Origin: JAZKIX01 sp040384645
Lineage (GTDB): Bacteria > Pseudomonadota > Gammaproteobacteria > Burkholderiales > Burkholderiaceae_D
Direction of reading: 5' to 3'
Assembly: GCA_040384645.1 (NCBI GenBank)
Contig: JAZKIX010000034.1
Location: 1 to 7,589, forward strand
Length of the DNA stretch: 7,589 nt
Shown one piece after another: positions 6,363 through 7,589 of this stretch. The notes beneath the pieces were generated by a model, which searched no databases, had not been told where the DNA came from, and saw only the letters and a program-made list of their open reading frames with translations. Position numbers and translations under genes: made by a program. The first letter of the stretch is position 1, and each line of letters opens with the position of its first letter.

Positions 6363-7589
6363 ATGACACCACAAGATCATTCAGGCGGACCTGATACTGG
6401 CCCAGTATTGCAGATACCCGCGCACGGCGGGGAAACGGCAGGAGTGCGCCGCGCCAATGCTGGCCTTGGCCAAGGTCTGCGTGAAGACTTGTTGCATCAC
6501 GACGCCTTGCTCGATTGCCTGGTCGAATTGACCCGGATTCATGGCCGCCCCAGCACCCACGCCGCGCTATCTGCCGGCTTGCCGATGCCGAAAGAAGGCT
6601 TAACGCCGTCGCTGTTTGCGCGCGCCGCTTCCCGCGCTGGATTTTCTGCAAAAGTAGTGCGGCGCCAGTTGCATAAAATCGACAATGCTTTGCTGCCGGT
6701 GGTTTTGCTATTGGAAGGCAATGAAGCATGCCTGTTGCTGGCCTGGGATGGCAACGATAGCGCGCAATTATTATTCCCTGATACGGCGCAAGGCGCGGTC
6801 AGTCTGAGCCGGGCTGAAATACTGGCGCGCTACACCGGCACCGCAATTTTTGCACGCCCGCATTTCCGTTTCGATCAGCGTACCCCGCCCTTGGTTGATG
6901 TACCGCAGCGGCATTGGTTCTGGGGTGCGTTACTAGAGCAATGGCCGATTTTCAAGGACATCCTGGCAGCAGCGGTATTGATCAATCTATTTGGTCTCGC
7001 CATGCCGCTGTTTACCATGAATGTCTACGACCGCGTGGTACCCAATAACGCCTTGGAAACACTGTGGGTTTTTTCTGGCGGCGTCCTGATTGTCCTCATT
7101 CTCGATTATGTAATCCGATTATTGCGCGGACATTTCATCGACCTGGCCAGTTCGCGCGTCGATTTGAAATTGTCTGCCCTGATCATGCAGCGTGTCTTGG
7201 GTATGAAAATGGCAGAGCGGCCAGCCTCGGTCGGCGCTTTCGCGTCCAATTTGCGCTCATTCGAAACCGTGCGCGACTTTATTGCCTCGGCCACTGTCAC
7301 GGCGCTGGTGGATTTGCCGTTTGCGCTGATCTTTTTAATCGCCTTGGCTTGGGTCGCATGGCCGTTGATATTTTTGCCGGTGGTTGGGATTGTCGTCGTG
7401 ATTATTTACGCGTTTCTGGTGCAAAGCAAAATGCGCGAATTGTCGGAAACCACCTTCCGCGCCGCAGCCTTGCGCAACGCCACGTTAGTCGAAAGCCTGA
7501 CCGCGCTCGAAACCATCAAGGCGCACGGGGCAGAAAACCTGATGCAAGCCAAATGGGAAAATGCCACCGCGTTTCTGGCACGTGTCAGC
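6363..7589 (+). CDS. LapB-like type I secretion permease/ATPase (3' partial)
   Basis: 409 residues are visible and the frame is open to the right edge. The ATG at 6363 is the first possible start after an in-frame TAG at 6348-6350; AGGG at 6349-6352 gives a modest ribosome site. Residues 1-40 are a polar leader. Residues about 45-165 form a C39-peptidase-like domain (D47-A-L-L-D-C52, then I59-H-G-R-P). C52 appears to align with the second, non-catalytic Cys of C39 domains, the catalytic position being Ala48, and the catalytic His motif is absent, so the domain should bind substrate rather than cut it. The exporter membrane domain follows: hydrophobic helices near 197-217, 233-254, 311-330 and 333-353, the motif M214-P-L-F-T-M-N-V-Y-D-R-V-V-P-N-N229, and ETIKAHGAE at 383-391. 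Walker motifs lie beyond the edge. Such proteins work with a membrane-fusion protein and a TolC-like channel to export large, often Ca2+-binding RTX adhesins. Confidence 0.92.
   Translation, partial: MTPQDHSGGPDTGPVLQIPAHGGETAGVRRANAGLGQGLREDLLHHDALLDCLVELTRIHGRPSTHAALSAGLPMPKEGLTPSLFARAASRAGFSAKVVRRQLHKIDNALLPVVLLLEGNEACLLLAWDGNDSAQLLFPDTAQGAVSLSRAEILARYTGTAIFARPHFRFDQRTPPLVDVPQRHWFWGALLEQWPIFKDILAAAVLINLFGLAMPLFTMNVYDRVVPNNALETLWVFSGGVLIVLILDYVIRLLRGHFIDLASSRVDLKLSALIMQRVLGMKMAERPASVGAFASNLRSFETVRDFIASATVTALVDLPFALIFLIALAWVAWPLIFLPVVGIVVVIIYAFLVQSKMRELSETTFRAAALRNATLVESLTALETIKAHGAENLMQAKWENATAFLARVS

Noticed and set aside
6274..6729. 151-codon open frame on the - strand over the spacer and start of the exporter gene
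   Set aside because: It is mostly antisense to the exporter coding region and Arg/Ala-rich, with no recognisable motif.

Overview
The window looks like a chromosomal segment of a moderate-GC proteobacterium, most likely a betaproteobacterium of the Burkholderiales/Oxalobacteraceae type. This rests on codon use and on the style of the TerD, StiP-family and LapB-like proteins; there is no rRNA or other marker gene, so the placement is tentative. All genes are on the + strand and the region is densely coding.

Positions 1-6187 hold one tightly packed operon of the tellurium-resistance-associated (Ter) 'nucleoside-like metabolite' type. The order is: an ATP-grasp ligase (cut by the left edge), a phosphoribosyltransferase with a C-terminal TRSP domain, a HAD-superfamily phosphatase, a second phosphoribosyltransferase-like protein with a putative PELOTA-type RNA-binding C-terminus (the family often called 'cysteine protease StiP'), an HpcH/HpaI aldolase/citrate-lyase-like enzyme, and a 412-residue TerA-like protein with two TerD domains. 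The first five genes overlap one another by 4, 23, 4 and 8 bp, so they are probably translationally coupled; two of them use TTG starts. The ter gene follows after 23 bp with its own good Shine-Dalgarno site.

The enzyme set has all the parts expected for building and modifying a ribosyl compound: two PRPP-type transferases, a phosphatase, a C-C lyase/aldolase and an ATP-dependent ligase. It travels with a TerD protein of the Ca2+-binding fold. Comparative genomics has predicted such clusters to make a nucleoside-like molecule in a Ter-dependent stress or defence response. The product and the reaction order are, to my knowledge, not established.

After a 175-bp spacer with two small hairpins and a candidate promoter, a separate gene begins at 6363 and runs off the right edge. 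It encodes a LapB-like type I secretion permease/ATPase with a degenerate, apparently non-proteolytic C39-like N-terminal domain. Only the N-terminal domain and most of the membrane domain are inside the window; the ATPase domain lies beyond it. No tRNA, rRNA, CRISPR array, insertion sequence or attachment site was seen.
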